This document shows positions 9,097-17,543 of a stretch of DNA of 24,404 nucleotides, one piece after another. Source of the DNA: Bacteroidota bacterium (GTDB lineage Bacteria > Bacteroidota > Bacteroidia > Bacteroidales > B39-G9); assembly GCA_030592465.1 (NCBI GenBank), contig JAUVJB010000009.1:1-24404 (forward strand). The letters run 5' to 3'. The position numbers and the translations under genes are program-made. Each line of letters opens with the position of its first letter. The first letter of the stretch is position 1. The notes beneath the pieces were generated by a model. The model was not told the DNA's origin. It made no database searches and was given only the letters and a program-made list of their open reading frames with translations.

Positions 9097-11085
9097 TTAT
9101 TTAACAAACTCAATCTTGTTATTTCCGGACTTCGACCATTTGATTTTAATAATTCTATAAGGAAATTTTCCCATCATATATGATGCATTCGGACAATTAA
9201 CTCTATGAATCTTAATACCCTTGTTTACTGTAATAAAACCAAAAATCTCATCGCCGAATTTTGGTTTACAACACTTTGCAATATTAAAATCAATTTTACT
9301 AAGATTCTTATCTGTAAATGAATAATTATCAACTTGTTGACTTACATCATTTTGTTTTTCTTTAATTTTTTTACCTGCCGTTTGTTGCTTCTTTTTTTCT
9401 ATAAAAGTAAAAAAATCTTTTATCTGAATATAATCAATTTTGCTGTTCCCTACATTTTGATATAGCTCAAGAATATTTTTAAATTTAAAATGGTTAACTA
9501 ACAATGAAATATTTTCGTCATTAAAACCTACTTTTAATTGTTTCAATTTACGTTTTAAAATTTCTTTACCCTCATCAGCATCGCGATATTGTTTTTCTTT
9601 TATTGCACGTTTAATTTTATCTCTTGCTCGTGGCGAAACAACAAAAGATAACCAGTCAAGTTTTGGTTTTTGATTTTTTGACGTAAGTATTTCAACTCTG
9701 TCACCATTATTTAAAACATGTTTAATAGGAACAATTTTATTATTCACTTTTGCACCTGTGCAGGTGTCACCAACATTTGAATGAACTGAATATGCAAAAT
9801 CAAGTATAGTTGCTCCTGTTTTTAATTTTTTTATATCTCCCTTTGGTGTAAAGACATAAATGTCAAAAGAATATTTATCTGATTTCGATTTATCTATACC
9901 ATCTAAGACTCTATGAATAGGATTTTCAATTATTTTTCTAACTTTTTTCAACCACCTATCATGTGCTTGAACATTCGAAGATTCTTTATACTTCCAATGT
10001 GCAGCAAGACCTTTCTCTGCAGTTTCATCCATTCTTTTTGTTCTTATCTGTATTTCAATCCATTTACCTTCAGTCCCTGCTACTGTTGTATGTAACGATT
10101 CATAGCCATTACTTTTTGGAACCGTTATCCAATCACGCAATCGTTTTGTATTTGGCTGATAGTAATTTGTTATTATTGAATAGATATACCAACAATCAGC
10201 TTTTTCGTCTTTATTGTTTTTTATTATCACTCTAATTGCAAAAATATCGTAAACCTCTTCAAACGGAACCTTTTGCTTTTGCATTTTTTTCCATATTGAA
10301 TAAACTGACTTTGAGCGACCTTTTATATCACAATCATATCCTAATTGTTTTAATTCTTTATCTATTGGTTCAATAAATTTTTTTATATACCGTTCTCTCT
10401 TTTGCTTAGTTTCTTTTAATTTAGTTAATATAGTTTGATAAATATCAGGTTCGGTATATTTCATTGATAGTTCTTCCATCTCTGTTTTAATATTATACAA
10501 ACCTAAACGATGTGCTATTGGAACATATAAATTTATTGTTTCAATTAATGTCTGTTTTTGTTCTTGCTTTGAATATGATTCTATATTTCTACTTTTATCA
10601 AGATTACTGGCGAGTTTTATTAATACAACTCTTACATCATCAGCTATTGAAAGCAAAAGAGAAATAAAATTTTCAGCTTGTAAAGGAATTTTTTCAGTGT
10701 TGAGCTCTGAAATTTGAATTAATCCTTTTATAATATAAGAAACCGATTTGCCAAATTTATTTTCAACCTCTTCTACCGAAATGCCGGTTTCTTTTACAAC
10801 ACCATATAATAATGCACAAACTATTGATGTAGTTGAAAGTCCTATTTTCTCAACAGCTATTTGCGCTACTGCAATTGAATGGTAAATATAAGGTTCACCC
10901 AAACATCTCCTTGTATTTTTATGAGCATCAATTGCAATATCTAAAGCCATACGTATTAATTTGACATCCTTCTTCTCAAGAAAAAGTTTGCATGTACTTA
11001 ATAACTTACGGTATCGTTTAATAATCTGCTTTCTCTCTTGTTCAGTAAATACTTGAGATTTCATTATTTTTTTTCTGAAAAACAT
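9097..11085 (-). CDS. RelA/SpoT-family (p)ppGpp synthetase with degenerate hydrolase domain
   Basis: A 662-residue RSH protein for the stringent response. The N-terminal HD hydrolase domain keeps H55 but has lost the key metal ligands: the canonical LLHDVVEDT reads LLYGVVKET (92-100), and KLADRLHN reads KLASNLDK (157-164), so hydrolysis is unlikely. The synthetase domain looks intact, with GRSKSVYSIWKKM (256-268), D280 in YDIFAIRV, RLRD (315-318), SNGYESLHT (325-333) and EIQIRT (344-349, E344). RLRD resembles the basic RxKD loop of bifunctional Rel rather than the acidic ExDD of RelA. A TGS domain (about 408-468) and a CC zinc-finger region (C605, C606, H627, C631) follow. The protein stops at 662, where full-length enzymes have a further ACT domain. 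It is divergent from fbp across 143 bases. Confidence 0.9.
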   Translation of the reverse strand: MFFRKKIMKSQVFTEQERKQIIKRYRKLLSTCKLFLEKKDVKLIRMALDIAIDAHKNTRRCLGEPYIYHSIAVAQIAVEKIGLSTTSIVCALLYGVVKETGISVEEVENKFGKSVSYIIKGLIQISELNTEKIPLQAENFISLLLSIADDVRVVLIKLASNLDKSRNIESYSKQEQKQTLIETINLYVPIAHRLGLYNIKTEMEELSMKYTEPDIYQTILTKLKETKQKRERYIKKFIEPIDKELKQLGYDCDIKGRSKSVYSIWKKMQKQKVPFEEVYDIFAIRVIIKNNKDEKADCWYIYSIITNYYQPNTKRLRDWITVPKSNGYESLHTTVAGTEGKWIEIQIRTKRMDETAEKGLAAHWKYKESSNVQAHDRWLKKVRKIIENPIHRVLDGIDKSKSDKYSFDIYVFTPKGDIKKLKTGATILDFAYSVHSNVGDTCTGAKVNNKIVPIKHVLNNGDRVEILTSKNQKPKLDWLSFVVSPRARDKIKRAIKEKQYRDADEGKEILKRKLKQLKVGFNDENISLLVNHFKFKNILELYQNVGNSKIDYIQIKDFFTFIEKKKQQTAGKKIKEKQNDVSQQVDNYSFTDKNLSKIDFNIAKCCKPKFGDEIFGFITVNKGIKIHRVNCPNASYMMGKFPYRIIKIKWSKSGNNKIEFVK

Positions 11086-11228
11086 TTATTTAAACTTACA
11101 CAAAATTGAAGAATATTCCTTATTTTTTTTTTAAAATAAAATTTAATTTGTTAAACATATTATAATTATTCTTTAATCTGAAATTAATTACTTAATTTAG
11201 TACAATCAAAATAACTAAACTAATAAAA

Positions 11229-13208
11229 ATGGATTTAAACGAAACCGATTTACATTATTTAGAACTATTATCAAAAAATTATCCTACAATACAAAAAGCA
11301 AGTGCTGAAATTATAAATCTTTATGCCATTTTAAACCTTCCAAAAGGAACTGAACATTATATGTCAGATATACATGGTGAATACGAAGCATTTACTCATA
11401 TTCTACACAATGCATCCGGTGTTATAATGCGAAAAATAAATGAGATTTTTAAAGATACTATGCGCTCTAATGAAAAAAAAGCATTAGCTACTCTTATTTT
11501 TTATCCTAAACGAAAATTAAAACTCATTTTAAGAGACGAACAAAATCCTGCTGAGTGGTATCGCTTAACACTTCTTCGTTTAATTGAGGTATGCCGTTCA
11601 GTGTCGTCAAAATATACTCGTTCAAAAGTTCGAAAAGCTCTGCCAAAAGATTTTGCTTATGTAATTGAAGAGCTGCTTCACGAACAAGAAGTTAGTCTTA
11701 ATAAACAAGACTATTTTAATGGTATTATTGATGCAATTATCAGTACTAAAAGAGCTAAAGCATTCATTATTGCTATATGTACATTAATACGTAATTTAGT
11801 TATCGACAGATTACATATTGTTGGGGATATTTATGACCGTGGTGAAAGTCCTGATAAAGTTATGGAAAAACTCATGGAACATGACTCGATAGATATTCAA
11901 TGGGGAAACCACGATGTTGTTTGGATGGGTGCTGCTTTAGGCTGCGAAACATATATTGCCACTGTGTTACGCATATCTGCACGTTACGATAATCTTAGAA
12001 CTATTGAAGAAAGTTATGGTATTAATATTCTCCCCTTAGCAACTTTTGCTATGGAAATATATCAAAACGACCCTTGTGAACAATTTCACCCGAAACTTAC
12101 AGGTAATTATGAATACACACAAAAACAATTAGATTTAGTCAGCAAATTACACAAAGCTATCACAATTATACAGTTTAAACTCGAAGCTCAAATTATTAAG
12201 CATAACCCTCAATTTGAGATGAATGACAGACTTTTGTTAGATAAAATTGATTATGAAAAAGGAACAATAATATTAGATGGCATAACTTATAAACTAAATG
12301 ACACCAATTTCCCTACAATTGATCCGAAAAACCCATACAAACTCACACCTGATGAAAAAGAAGTTATTAAAAGATTAAAATTCTCTTTTTTAAACAGTGA
12401 AAAACTTCAAAAACATATTAAATTTATGTTCGATAAAGGAAGTATGTATTTAATTTACAACTCAAACCTTCTTTATCATGGATGTATTCCTCTAAACAAA
12501 GACGGCTCGTTTAAAAAAATAAAAATATTAGGTAAAGAATATTACGGGAAATCCCTTGTTGATAAATTAGATCAAATAGCAAGACGTTGTTATTCTAATA
12601 AAATTAATCATGTGCCAAGCAGCTATGAAATGGATTATATGTGGTATTTGTGGTCAGGTCAGTATTCTCCATTATTCGGAAAATCGAAAATGGCTACTTT
12701 TGAACGATATTTTATTGATGATAAAAAAACTCATGTTGAAGTAAATAACCCATATTTTGCTATGAGAGATGGCGTTAAAACCGTTGATAAAATTCTTACA
12801 GAATTTAATCTCGACCCGGAAACATCTCATATTATCAATGGACATATTCCTGTTAAATACCGCAAAGGTGAAAATCCTGTAAAAGCCGATGGAAAATTAA
12901 TTGTTATTGACGGTGGATTGGCTAAAGCATATCAACCCGTTACAGGTGTCGCTGGTTGTACTCTTATTTATAACTCTTATGGTTTAATTCTTGTTACTCA
13001 TAAACCTTTTCTTTCAACTAAAGAAGCTATTGAAAAAGATAAAGACATTTTTTCTTCTCAACAAATATTGGAACAAAATACTGTTCGTAAAAAAGTTGGA
13101 GATACAGACATTGGCAACGAACTTAAACAACAAATTAAAGAACTCGAAATGTTGCTCTATACTTATCGTGAGGGTTTAATAACTGAGAATTATAAACCAA
13201 AATCTTAA
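11229..13208 (+). CDS. fbp: Class III fructose-1,6-bisphosphatase
   Basis: A cytoplasmic gluconeogenic phosphatase converting fructose-1,6-bisphosphate to fructose-6-phosphate. It has 659 residues, close to the class III (FBPase_2, Firmicutes/Bacteroidota) length. Metallophosphoesterase motifs are SDIHGE (46-51), then GDIYDRG and WGNHD in the first half, and NGHIPVK and VIDGGLAKAYQ near the C-terminus. The start MDLNETDLHYLELL gives the usual N-terminal helix. It is divergent from the RSH gene. A repeat fragment begins four bases after the stop codon. Confidence 0.94.
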   Translation: MDLNETDLHYLELLSKNYPTIQKASAEIINLYAILNLPKGTEHYMSDIHGEYEAFTHILHNASGVIMRKINEIFKDTMRSNEKKALATLIFYPKRKLKLILRDEQNPAEWYRLTLLRLIEVCRSVSSKYTRSKVRKALPKDFAYVIEELLHEQEVSLNKQDYFNGIIDAIISTKRAKAFIIAICTLIRNLVIDRLHIVGDIYDRGESPDKVMEKLMEHDSIDIQWGNHDVVWMGAALGCETYIATVLRISARYDNLRTIEESYGINILPLATFAMEIYQNDPCEQFHPKLTGNYEYTQKQLDLVSKLHKAITIIQFKLEAQIIKHNPQFEMNDRLLLDKIDYEKGTIILDGITYKLNDTNFPTIDPKNPYKLTPDEKEVIKRLKFSFLNSEKLQKHIKFMFDKGSMYLIYNSNLLYHGCIPLNKDGSFKKIKILGKEYYGKSLVDKLDQIARRCYSNKINHVPSSYEMDYMWYLWSGQYSPLFGKSKMATFERYFIDDKKTHVEVNNPYFAMRDGVKTVDKILTEFNLDPETSHIINGHIPVKYRKGENPVKADGKLIVIDGGLAKAYQPVTGVAGCTLIYNSYGLILVTHKPFLSTKEAIEKDKDIFSSQQILEQNTVRKKVGDTDIGNELKQQIKELEMLLYTYREGLITENYKPKS

Positions 13209-13211
13209 TTA

Positions 13212-13254
13212 ATGAATTTAGTTTAAAAAGGTTCTAAGCGGTTTGTTTTATAAT
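13212..13254 (+). repeat. MITE-like left-end fragment after fbp
   Basis: ATGAATTTAGTTTAAAAAGG followed by TAAGCGGTTTGTTTTATAAT matches the left end of the 21390 copy (ATGAGTTTAGTCTAAAAAGC, then TAAGCGGTTATTTTTATA) with several substitutions. No right end was found. The following 13270-13318 is a simple AT-rich TGGTTAAATGGTTGAATTG-like stretch. Confidence 0.55.
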
Positions 13255-13355
13255 CATGGAGCTTCGGAATGAAATGGGTGAATGGTTAAATGGTTGAATT
13301 GCTAAATTGTTATATTGTTAACTTACCGAAAGAGCGGTCGAAGCAATCTGATTTA

Positions 13356-14204
13356 TTAAGTAGAGACGCAATGCATTGCGTCTCTACTAATAATTTTTGT
13401 TACAGCTCTTGTAAATCCACTATTCTGATTACTATCTGTTACTGAAAAATTTTGTTTTATTTCTTCAGGTGCATTTTTAACAACAAAGCTGTAATTGGTC
13501 ATTTTTAATAAATCTAAATCATTATAATCATTACCTATTCCTAATGTATTTTTATGACTAATTGCTAACTTATGACACAACCAAATTAATGCATCGGCTT
13601 TTGACACATTTTCAGGAAAAACTTCCATCCATATTGATGTATCATCAACAGGTGATGTGGCACGTATAATTTTTACACCTGTTAATTGTTCCCTCACTTT
13701 ATCAAACTCATTAATATTATCGGGAAAAATTGCTAATAGTTGCGAAGCTCTGCCAAAATTTCGTTTTCTCTTATTTAAAGGCTCAGCAAATTCTTTATTA
13801 AAATTACAATAATTATCAAAATCATTATTCTTCTTATCACTTTTGTAAAATACGAATCTGTGATTTTTAGGAATTTTTTTATGAATTGTAAAATCTACAT
13901 TATTCTCTAAAAAAATATCACAAACCGAAATAACTTGCTTTCTTTTTAAAAACCTTGAATAAATCAATTCCTTTGTTTTCCAGTTCAATATCCCTGCCCC
14001 TGATGAAAAAATTAAAAAATCAATAGGGAAATCATCCGGCAAAACTTTTTTAATCGAATATAATGTTCTGCCTGTTGCTATAACACGATAGATATTATTA
14101 TTACCTAATAAATTTAGTGTTGAAAAATCATCAACACTTACAGCTTTGTCTCTATTCAGCAAGGTCCCGTCCAAATCGGTTGCGACTAATTCTATTTCAG
14201 GCAT
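13356..14204 (-). CDS. Cof-type HAD-IIB phosphatase
   Basis: A 282-residue haloacid dehalogenase-superfamily phosphatase probably acting on small sugar-phosphate or cofactor substrates. Motif I is DLDGTLL (10-16, nucleophile D10, acid D12). The motif II region is FSSGAG (66-71), motif III lysine K202 lies in SKADAL, and motif IV is GIGNDYNDLDLL (222-233). The large insertion between motifs II and III is the C2 cap of the Cof/IIB group. The substrate is not predictable. The last ten codons (273-282, SRDAMHCVST) are encoded by a 28-bp perfect palindrome, so the natural stop has probably been replaced by an inserted repeat. Confidence 0.85.
   Translation of the reverse strand: MPEIELVATDLDGTLLNRDKAVSVDDFSTLNLLGNNNIYRVIATGRTLYSIKKVLPDDFPIDFLIFSSGAGILNWKTKELIYSRFLKRKQVISVCDIFLENNVDFTIHKKIPKNHRFVFYKSDKKNNDFDNYCNFNKEFAEPLNKRKRNFGRASQLLAIFPDNINEFDKVREQLTGVKIIRATSPVDDTSIWMEVFPENVSKADALIWLCHKLAISHKNTLGIGNDYNDLDLLKMTNYSFVVKNAPEEIKQNFSVTDSNQNSGFTRAVTKIISRDAMHCVST
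13360..13387. repeat. 28-bp perfect palindrome forming a gene's 3' end
   Basis: GTAGAGACGCAATG (13360-13373) is followed by its exact reverse complement (13374-13387). It lies at the 3' end of the HAD gene and supplies its last codons. As RNA it would form a 14-bp stem with no loop spare, so it may also act as a terminator or mRNA end. I recall very similar palindromes as dispersed repeats in Bacteroidota and cyanobacteria (not searched). Confidence 0.9.
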
Positions 14205-14358
14205 AATAAAAATTTTGATTAATGATTTTAATTATTAAGCGTTCACACATTGCTTAAATTATTATACTAAAAATTGCTAAATTGTTGAGCTTTAGCAAAA
14301 TTCCGACCCATCGGGATTAAGATATAATGGCATTCTGATTTATTAAGATAACCATCAG

Positions 14359-14374
14359 TCCGCCAGCTGGCGGA
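14359..14374. repeat. Interspersed palindrome TCCGCCAGCTGGCGGA
   Basis: A perfect copy, identical over 16 bases to 8703-8718 and 21490-21505, in the gap upstream of the RHH-like gene. Confidence 0.85.
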
Positions 14375-14505
14375 CAAGTTTTAACCATTTAATTTCAATG
14401 GTTCGGGATATAATTTGAATAATAAATTTCCAGATACGTTAAGTATAGTACACGTTACATAATTTTTGTGCAGACACTTTAATATCATTTAATTTAAAAT
14501 ATTTT

Positions 14506-14575
14506 ACCCTGTGAAATTTTTACCACGTTAGATTTCTTTTTTATCCAAATGTGGTCTTTTATATTTCACCGGTGT
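14506..14575. repeat. 70-nt imperfect inverted repeat
   Basis: Three nested pairings are visible: ACC (14506-14508) with GGT (14571-14573), GTGAAAT (14511-14517) with ATTTCAC (14563-14569), and CCAC (14523-14526) with GTGG (14551-14554). The left arm shares TTTACCCTGTGAAAT with the repeat at 8777-8791 on the other strand. The role is unknown; it could be a small mobile repeat or a structured RNA. Confidence 0.5.
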
Positions 14576-14693
14576 GTTTCCCATATAAACAATTTAACAA
14601 TTCAGATAGTTATATAATTTATCTTAAACTGTAAACTGCTACACTAATTGTTAATAAGTTATTTAAATTGTTAATTTCTATTTCTTTTCTTTT

Positions 14694-14724
14694 CACGAAA
14701 GATAAAACTTTAATCTTATTTTTG
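14694..14724 (+). promoter_or_regulatory. Possible Bacteroidota promoter for the RHH-Sir2 pair
   Basis: TATTTTTG at 14717-14724 matches the Bacteroidota -7 consensus TAnnTTTG exactly. A weak TTTC stands where the -33 TTTG is expected, about 22 bases upstream. Transcription would begin around 14731, shortly before the ATG at 14748. AT-richness makes chance matches likely. Confidence 0.3.
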
Positions 14725-14747
14725 AAAAAAATATTAATTTTATTACT

Positions 14748-14969
14748 ATGAATTATAAAACAAGAAATTTAGTGCGTAAACATAAAAAATCTGTTTTATT
14801 AAACGATAAAGAAATTGCTGTTTTAACCCAATATTGCGAAAGATATAAAGTAAAAAATAAATCAAAATTAATAAGAGAATCTCTATTTACTTCAATTTTA
14901 GAAACGCTTGAAGATGATTATCCTACTCTTTTCGACAAACGTGTGTTAGCCGGTTTAGAAAGATATTAA
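14748..14969 (+). CDS. Small ribbon-helix-helix-like protein
   Basis: A 73-residue basic protein. After a basic N-terminus (residues 1-14) a short strand, KSVLLN, is followed by helix DKEIAVLTQYCERYKV, a KNKSK turn and a second helix LIRESLFTSILE. This order is the CopG/Arc ribbon-helix-helix pattern of DNA-binding dimers. The Sir2-family gene starts only three bases after the stop, so the two are almost certainly cotranscribed. It could be an autoregulator of that pair or an unrelated small DNA-binding protein. The assignment rests on the helix pattern, not on a recognised family member. Confidence 0.6.
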   Translation: MNYKTRNLVRKHKKSVLLNDKEIAVLTQYCERYKVKNKSKLIRESLFTSILETLEDDYPTLFDKRVLAGLERY

Positions 14970-14972
14970 TTT

Positions 14973-15710
14973 ATGGATGATAAGATAAAACTTGCAGTTC
15001 AACTATTAAAAAATTCAAAACACACAACAGTTTTTACAGGTGCAGGTATTTCCGTTGAAAGTGGCATTCCTCCTTTTAGAGGCACTGACGGTTTATGGAG
15101 TAAATATGACTCTATTGTTTTAGATATTGATTATTTTCACTCAAATCCCAAAGAAGCATGGATTAAAATTAAAAAGATTTTTTATGATTTCTTTGGAAAA
15201 GCTAAACCAAACGCTGCACATTACTGCATAGCTAATTTAGAAAAAAAAGGACTGATTAAAAGTGTAATAACTCAAAACATCGATAATCTTCATCAAGAAG
15301 CAGGCAGTAAGACTGTTTATGAATTTCATGGCAATTCACAAAAATTAATCTGCACAAAATGCAAAAAAATATTTAATGTAAAAAACATTAACTTAAATAA
15401 CTTACCACCAAAATGCAGCAACTGCGGCAGCATTCTTAAACCCGATTTTATATTTTTTGGTGAGCAAATACCCAAATATGCAAATACAATGTCGCTTAAC
15501 GAAGCTCAAAATGCAGAAGTTTTTCTCGTTATCGGCACTACAGGTGAAGTAATACCTGCTTCAATAATTCCGCAAATTGCTAAACAAAATGAAGCAAAAA
15601 TTATTGAAATAAATACTCATCCCTCAAATTATACAAACTCAATAACTGACATTTTTTTGCAGGGAAAAGTTACTGAAATAATGCGAAAGATTGAACTCGC
15701 AATTAACTAA
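14973..15710 (+). CDS. Sir2-family NAD-dependent protein deacylase
   Basis: A 245-residue sirtuin that would remove acyl groups from lysines using NAD+. NAD-binding GAGISVESGIPPFRG spans 23-37, QNIDNLH (101-107) lies in the active-site cleft and catalytic histidine H119 is in EFHGN. A zinc site is formed by C127, C130, C148 and C151, followed by KPDFIFFGEQIP (156-167). The later nucleotide loop is GTTGEVIPAS (188-197), where typical sirtuins have GTSLxVxPA. I see no clear YxxR pair marking desuccinylases, so acetyl or another short acyl group is more likely. The length is that of ordinary bacterial CobB-type enzymes, not of fused defence sirtuins. The gene follows a small RHH-like gene by three bases, and a 29-nt hairpin repeat starts 12 bases after the stop. 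Confidence 0.88.
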   Translation: MDDKIKLAVQLLKNSKHTTVFTGAGISVESGIPPFRGTDGLWSKYDSIVLDIDYFHSNPKEAWIKIKKIFYDFFGKAKPNAAHYCIANLEKKGLIKSVITQNIDNLHQEAGSKTVYEFHGNSQKLICTKCKKIFNVKNINLNNLPPKCSNCGSILKPDFIFFGEQIPKYANTMSLNEAQNAEVFLVIGTTGEVIPASIIPQIAKQNEAKIIEINTHPSNYTNSITDIFLQGKVTEIMRKIELAIN

Positions 15711-15721
15711 GCAGTAGAGAC

Positions 15722-15750
15722 CTGTCAGAGTGCGAAGCTCCTGACAGCGT
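15722..15750 (+). repeat. 29-nt hairpin repeat, copy 1
   Basis: CTGTCAG and CTGACAG pair around a GCGAAGC-containing loop. The whole 29 nt is identical to 17922-17950. It starts 12 bases after the Sir2-family stop codon, where it could end or protect the transcript. Confidence 0.85.
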
Positions 15751-15994
15751 CTGAATATTATATCTTGAGTTTTATAAAAAAATTAAGGTCGTTAAACTTT
15801 ATTTTTATTTTTCTATGTGGATACTTTTCTATTAATATGTACATCAGATGAAGAATAAAAATCAAAGATTATCACAACTATGTAAAATCAAAACTTTAAC
15901 TTTGAAATTACATAGTTAATATCTATCTTAAAGTTTAAAAATTACAAAATACCATAATTTCTCATCCAAATTTATTATCTTTACTTAAAATAAT

Positions 15995-16131
15995 ATGAGT
16001 CCACTCCGAAAAGCCGATAAGCGGTTAATACGTCAGCTGACGGATTAAAATGTATAAATCTGTACATCAGCTTGTTACAAATCCGCTAAGCGGATAGAAA
16101 TTGATAATTTTAGTTTTCACAGTGGACTCAT
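15995..16131. mobile_element. 137-bp MITE-like element, copy A
   Basis: Terminal inverted repeats are ATGAGTCCACTCCGAAAA (15995-16012) and TTTTCACAGTGGACTCAT (16114-16131), matching at 16 of 18 positions. Inside are AAAAGCCGATAAGCGGTTA (16009-16027), a CGTCAGCTGACG palindrome (16031-16042), TATAAATCTGTAC (16053-16065) and a hairpin ATCCGCTAAGCGGAT. It has no coding capacity. The copy at 21390-21526 has the same length and shared internal blocks. The terminal match may extend a few bases into the AT-rich flanks, and no target duplication is certain. Confidence 0.8.
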
Positions 16132-16151
16132 AATATTAAAAAATAAATATT

Positions 16152-16673
16152 ATGGCATTTACTGAATTAGCAAAAAAGCGTTTCTCTTCAAGAAAATTCA
16201 CAAATAAACTCGTTGAAAAAGAAACAATTACAAAAATATTAGAAACAGTTAGATTAGCGCCATCGTCTAAAAATTTACAACCTTGGCATTTTGTTGTTAT
16301 TACTGAAAAACAACAAATAAGAAAAATTGCGAGTTGTTATAAACATGATTGGTTAAAACAAGCTCCGGTAATTATTATCGCATGTGGAGACCACAACGTC
16401 GCTTGGCGTCGTTCCGATGGTAAAGATTACTGCGATATTGATGTTGCAATTGCCGTTGACCATTTAACTCTTGCAGCAACAAATCTTGGTTTGGCTACTT
16501 GCTGGGTATGTAAATTTAATGCTATGCAATGTGCCGACATACTGATGCTTCCTGACGGTATTGAACCTATTGCTTTAATCCCATTAGGTTATCCTGCGGA
16601 AGAAGCTGATACAAACAGGCATGAAACATTGAGGAAAAATTTTAATAAAATTGTACATTGGGAAAGATTCTAA
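16152..16673 (+). CDS. Nitroreductase-family FMN oxidoreductase
   Basis: A 173-residue flavoprotein of the NADH-dependent nitroreductase/SagB-like superfamily, probably cytoplasmic and dimeric. The N-terminal RFSSRKF (10-16) and APSSKNLQPWHFVVI (36-50) are the FMN phosphate and ribityl contacts. LGLATCWVCKFN (about 117-128) and the PLGYP motif (about 152-156) complete the fold. It is at the short end of the family. The natural substrate is unknown; such enzymes reduce nitro groups, quinones or flavins. It lies 60 bases before the molybdenum-hydroxylase FAD subunit on the same strand, so a shared transcript is possible. Its start is 20 bases downstream of a MITE-like element, which may have replaced its original upstream region. 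Confidence 0.87.
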   Translation: MAFTELAKKRFSSRKFTNKLVEKETITKILETVRLAPSSKNLQPWHFVVITEKQQIRKIASCYKHDWLKQAPVIIIACGDHNVAWRRSDGKDYCDIDVAIAVDHLTLAATNLGLATCWVCKFNAMQCADILMLPDGIEPIALIPLGYPAEEADTNRHETLRKNFNKIVHWERF

Positions 16674-16733
16674 ATTTCCTCATCTTTCAGTAAGTCATCC
16701 TATAAATAATTAAAAAATTTATAAATTAAAGCC

Positions 16734-17543
16734 ATGATTATCGACAAATATATAAAACCAAAAACTATTGAAGAAGCTTATTCAATTTTAACAACAAAAG
16801 AAAATTCTCAGATTATTGGAGGTGGTGCCTTTCTGCGTCTTAGCAAAAAGCATATCAGCTCTACGATTGACTTATCAAATCTCAAACTTGATTTTGTTAC
16901 TGAGACAAATAATTATATTGAGATTGGCGCCATGACAACTCTTCGTGAGCTTGAGATTAATGAAATCACTAATAAATATTTTAACGGAATTATCAGCACA
17001 TCAATAAAAAATATTGTTGGTGTTCAACTTCGAAATATTGCAACAGCAGGTGGCTCTATTGCCGGTAAATTCGGGTTCTCCGACCTTATCACCGCGTTAT
17101 TGGTTCTCGACTGCAAAGTAGTTCTTTACAAAACAGGAGTTGTTAACTTAGCCGACTTTATCAATCAAAAAAATAATGATATTGTTGAAAAAATAATAAT
17201 AACAAAAAATAATTTAAGGGCTGATTTTCAATCTGTTAGAAATACCAAAACCGATTATGCTATTTTAAATGCAGCAGTTTCAAAACATAACAAAAACTTT
17301 TATAAAATTGCAGTTGGCGCTCGTCCCGGCATTGCTAATTATGCCAAAAAAGCTGAAAATTTTCTCAAATCAGTTGATTTCTCAGTACAAAATGCTGAAA
17401 AAGCAGGATTAATAGCTTCCGAAGAAATAAAATTTGTTTCTAATTTCAGAGCTTCTGCCGAATATCGCCAAGAACTATGCAAAACACTTGTTTCAAGAGC
17501 AATATGCAATGTTAATGTATCCTCTAAAAAAAGTAATGGTTAA
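16734..17543 (+). CDS. Molybdenum hydroxylase FAD-binding subunit (xanthine dehydrogenase family)
   Basis: The 269-residue medium subunit of an aldehyde/xanthine oxidoreductase-type enzyme; it passes electrons from the iron-sulphur centres through FAD to an acceptor. IGGGAFLRL (28-36) is the first FAD pyrophosphate loop. VQLRNIATAGGSIAGKFGFSD (97-117) matches the second FAD segment (usually QxRNxATxGGNI...SD), followed by LITALLVLD. The C-terminal FRASAEYRQELCKTLVSRAI is the typical CO-dehydrogenase flavoprotein C-terminal motif. It belongs with the 2Fe-2S and molybdopterin subunits downstream, but 469 bases of repeats separate it from them, which is unusual for this enzyme. Confidence 0.88.
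   Translation: MIIDKYIKPKTIEEAYSILTTKENSQIIGGGAFLRLSKKHISSTIDLSNLKLDFVTETNNYIEIGAMTTLRELEINEITNKYFNGIISTSIKNIVGVQLRNIATAGGSIAGKFGFSDLITALLVLDCKVVLYKTGVVNLADFINQKNNDIVEKIIITKNNLRADFQSVRNTKTDYAILNAAVSKHNKNFYKIAVGARPGIANYAKKAENFLKSVDFSVQNAEKAGLIASEEIKFVSNFRASAEYRQELCKTLVSRAICNVNVSSKKSNG

Larger units (their letters stand above)
14205..14747. other. 543-base non-coding gap with repeats
   Basis: No gene is visible between the HAD start and the small RHH-like gene. It holds a perfect TCCGCCAGCTGGCGGA palindrome (14359-14374), a 70-nt imperfect inverted repeat (14506-14575) and TCTGATTTATTAAG (14334-14347), a 14-mer also present at 13347-13360. The last 30 bases probably contain the promoter of the downstream pair. 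Confidence 0.7.
15711..16151. other. 441-base non-coding gap with two repeats
   Basis: No gene is visible. The gap holds the 29-nt hairpin repeat at 15722-15750 and a complete 137-bp MITE-like element at 15995-16131. The interval 15751-15994 is AT-rich without recognisable structure. The nitroreductase ATG lies 20 bases after the element. Confidence 0.75.

Noticed and set aside
9913..10235. Two plus-strand open frames inside the RSH gene
   Set aside because: They are antisense to the synthetase region and have no start context or domain.
12991..13179. A 62-codon frame inside fbp
   Set aside because: It is an out-of-phase shadow of the fbp C-terminus, whose reading frame is well conserved.
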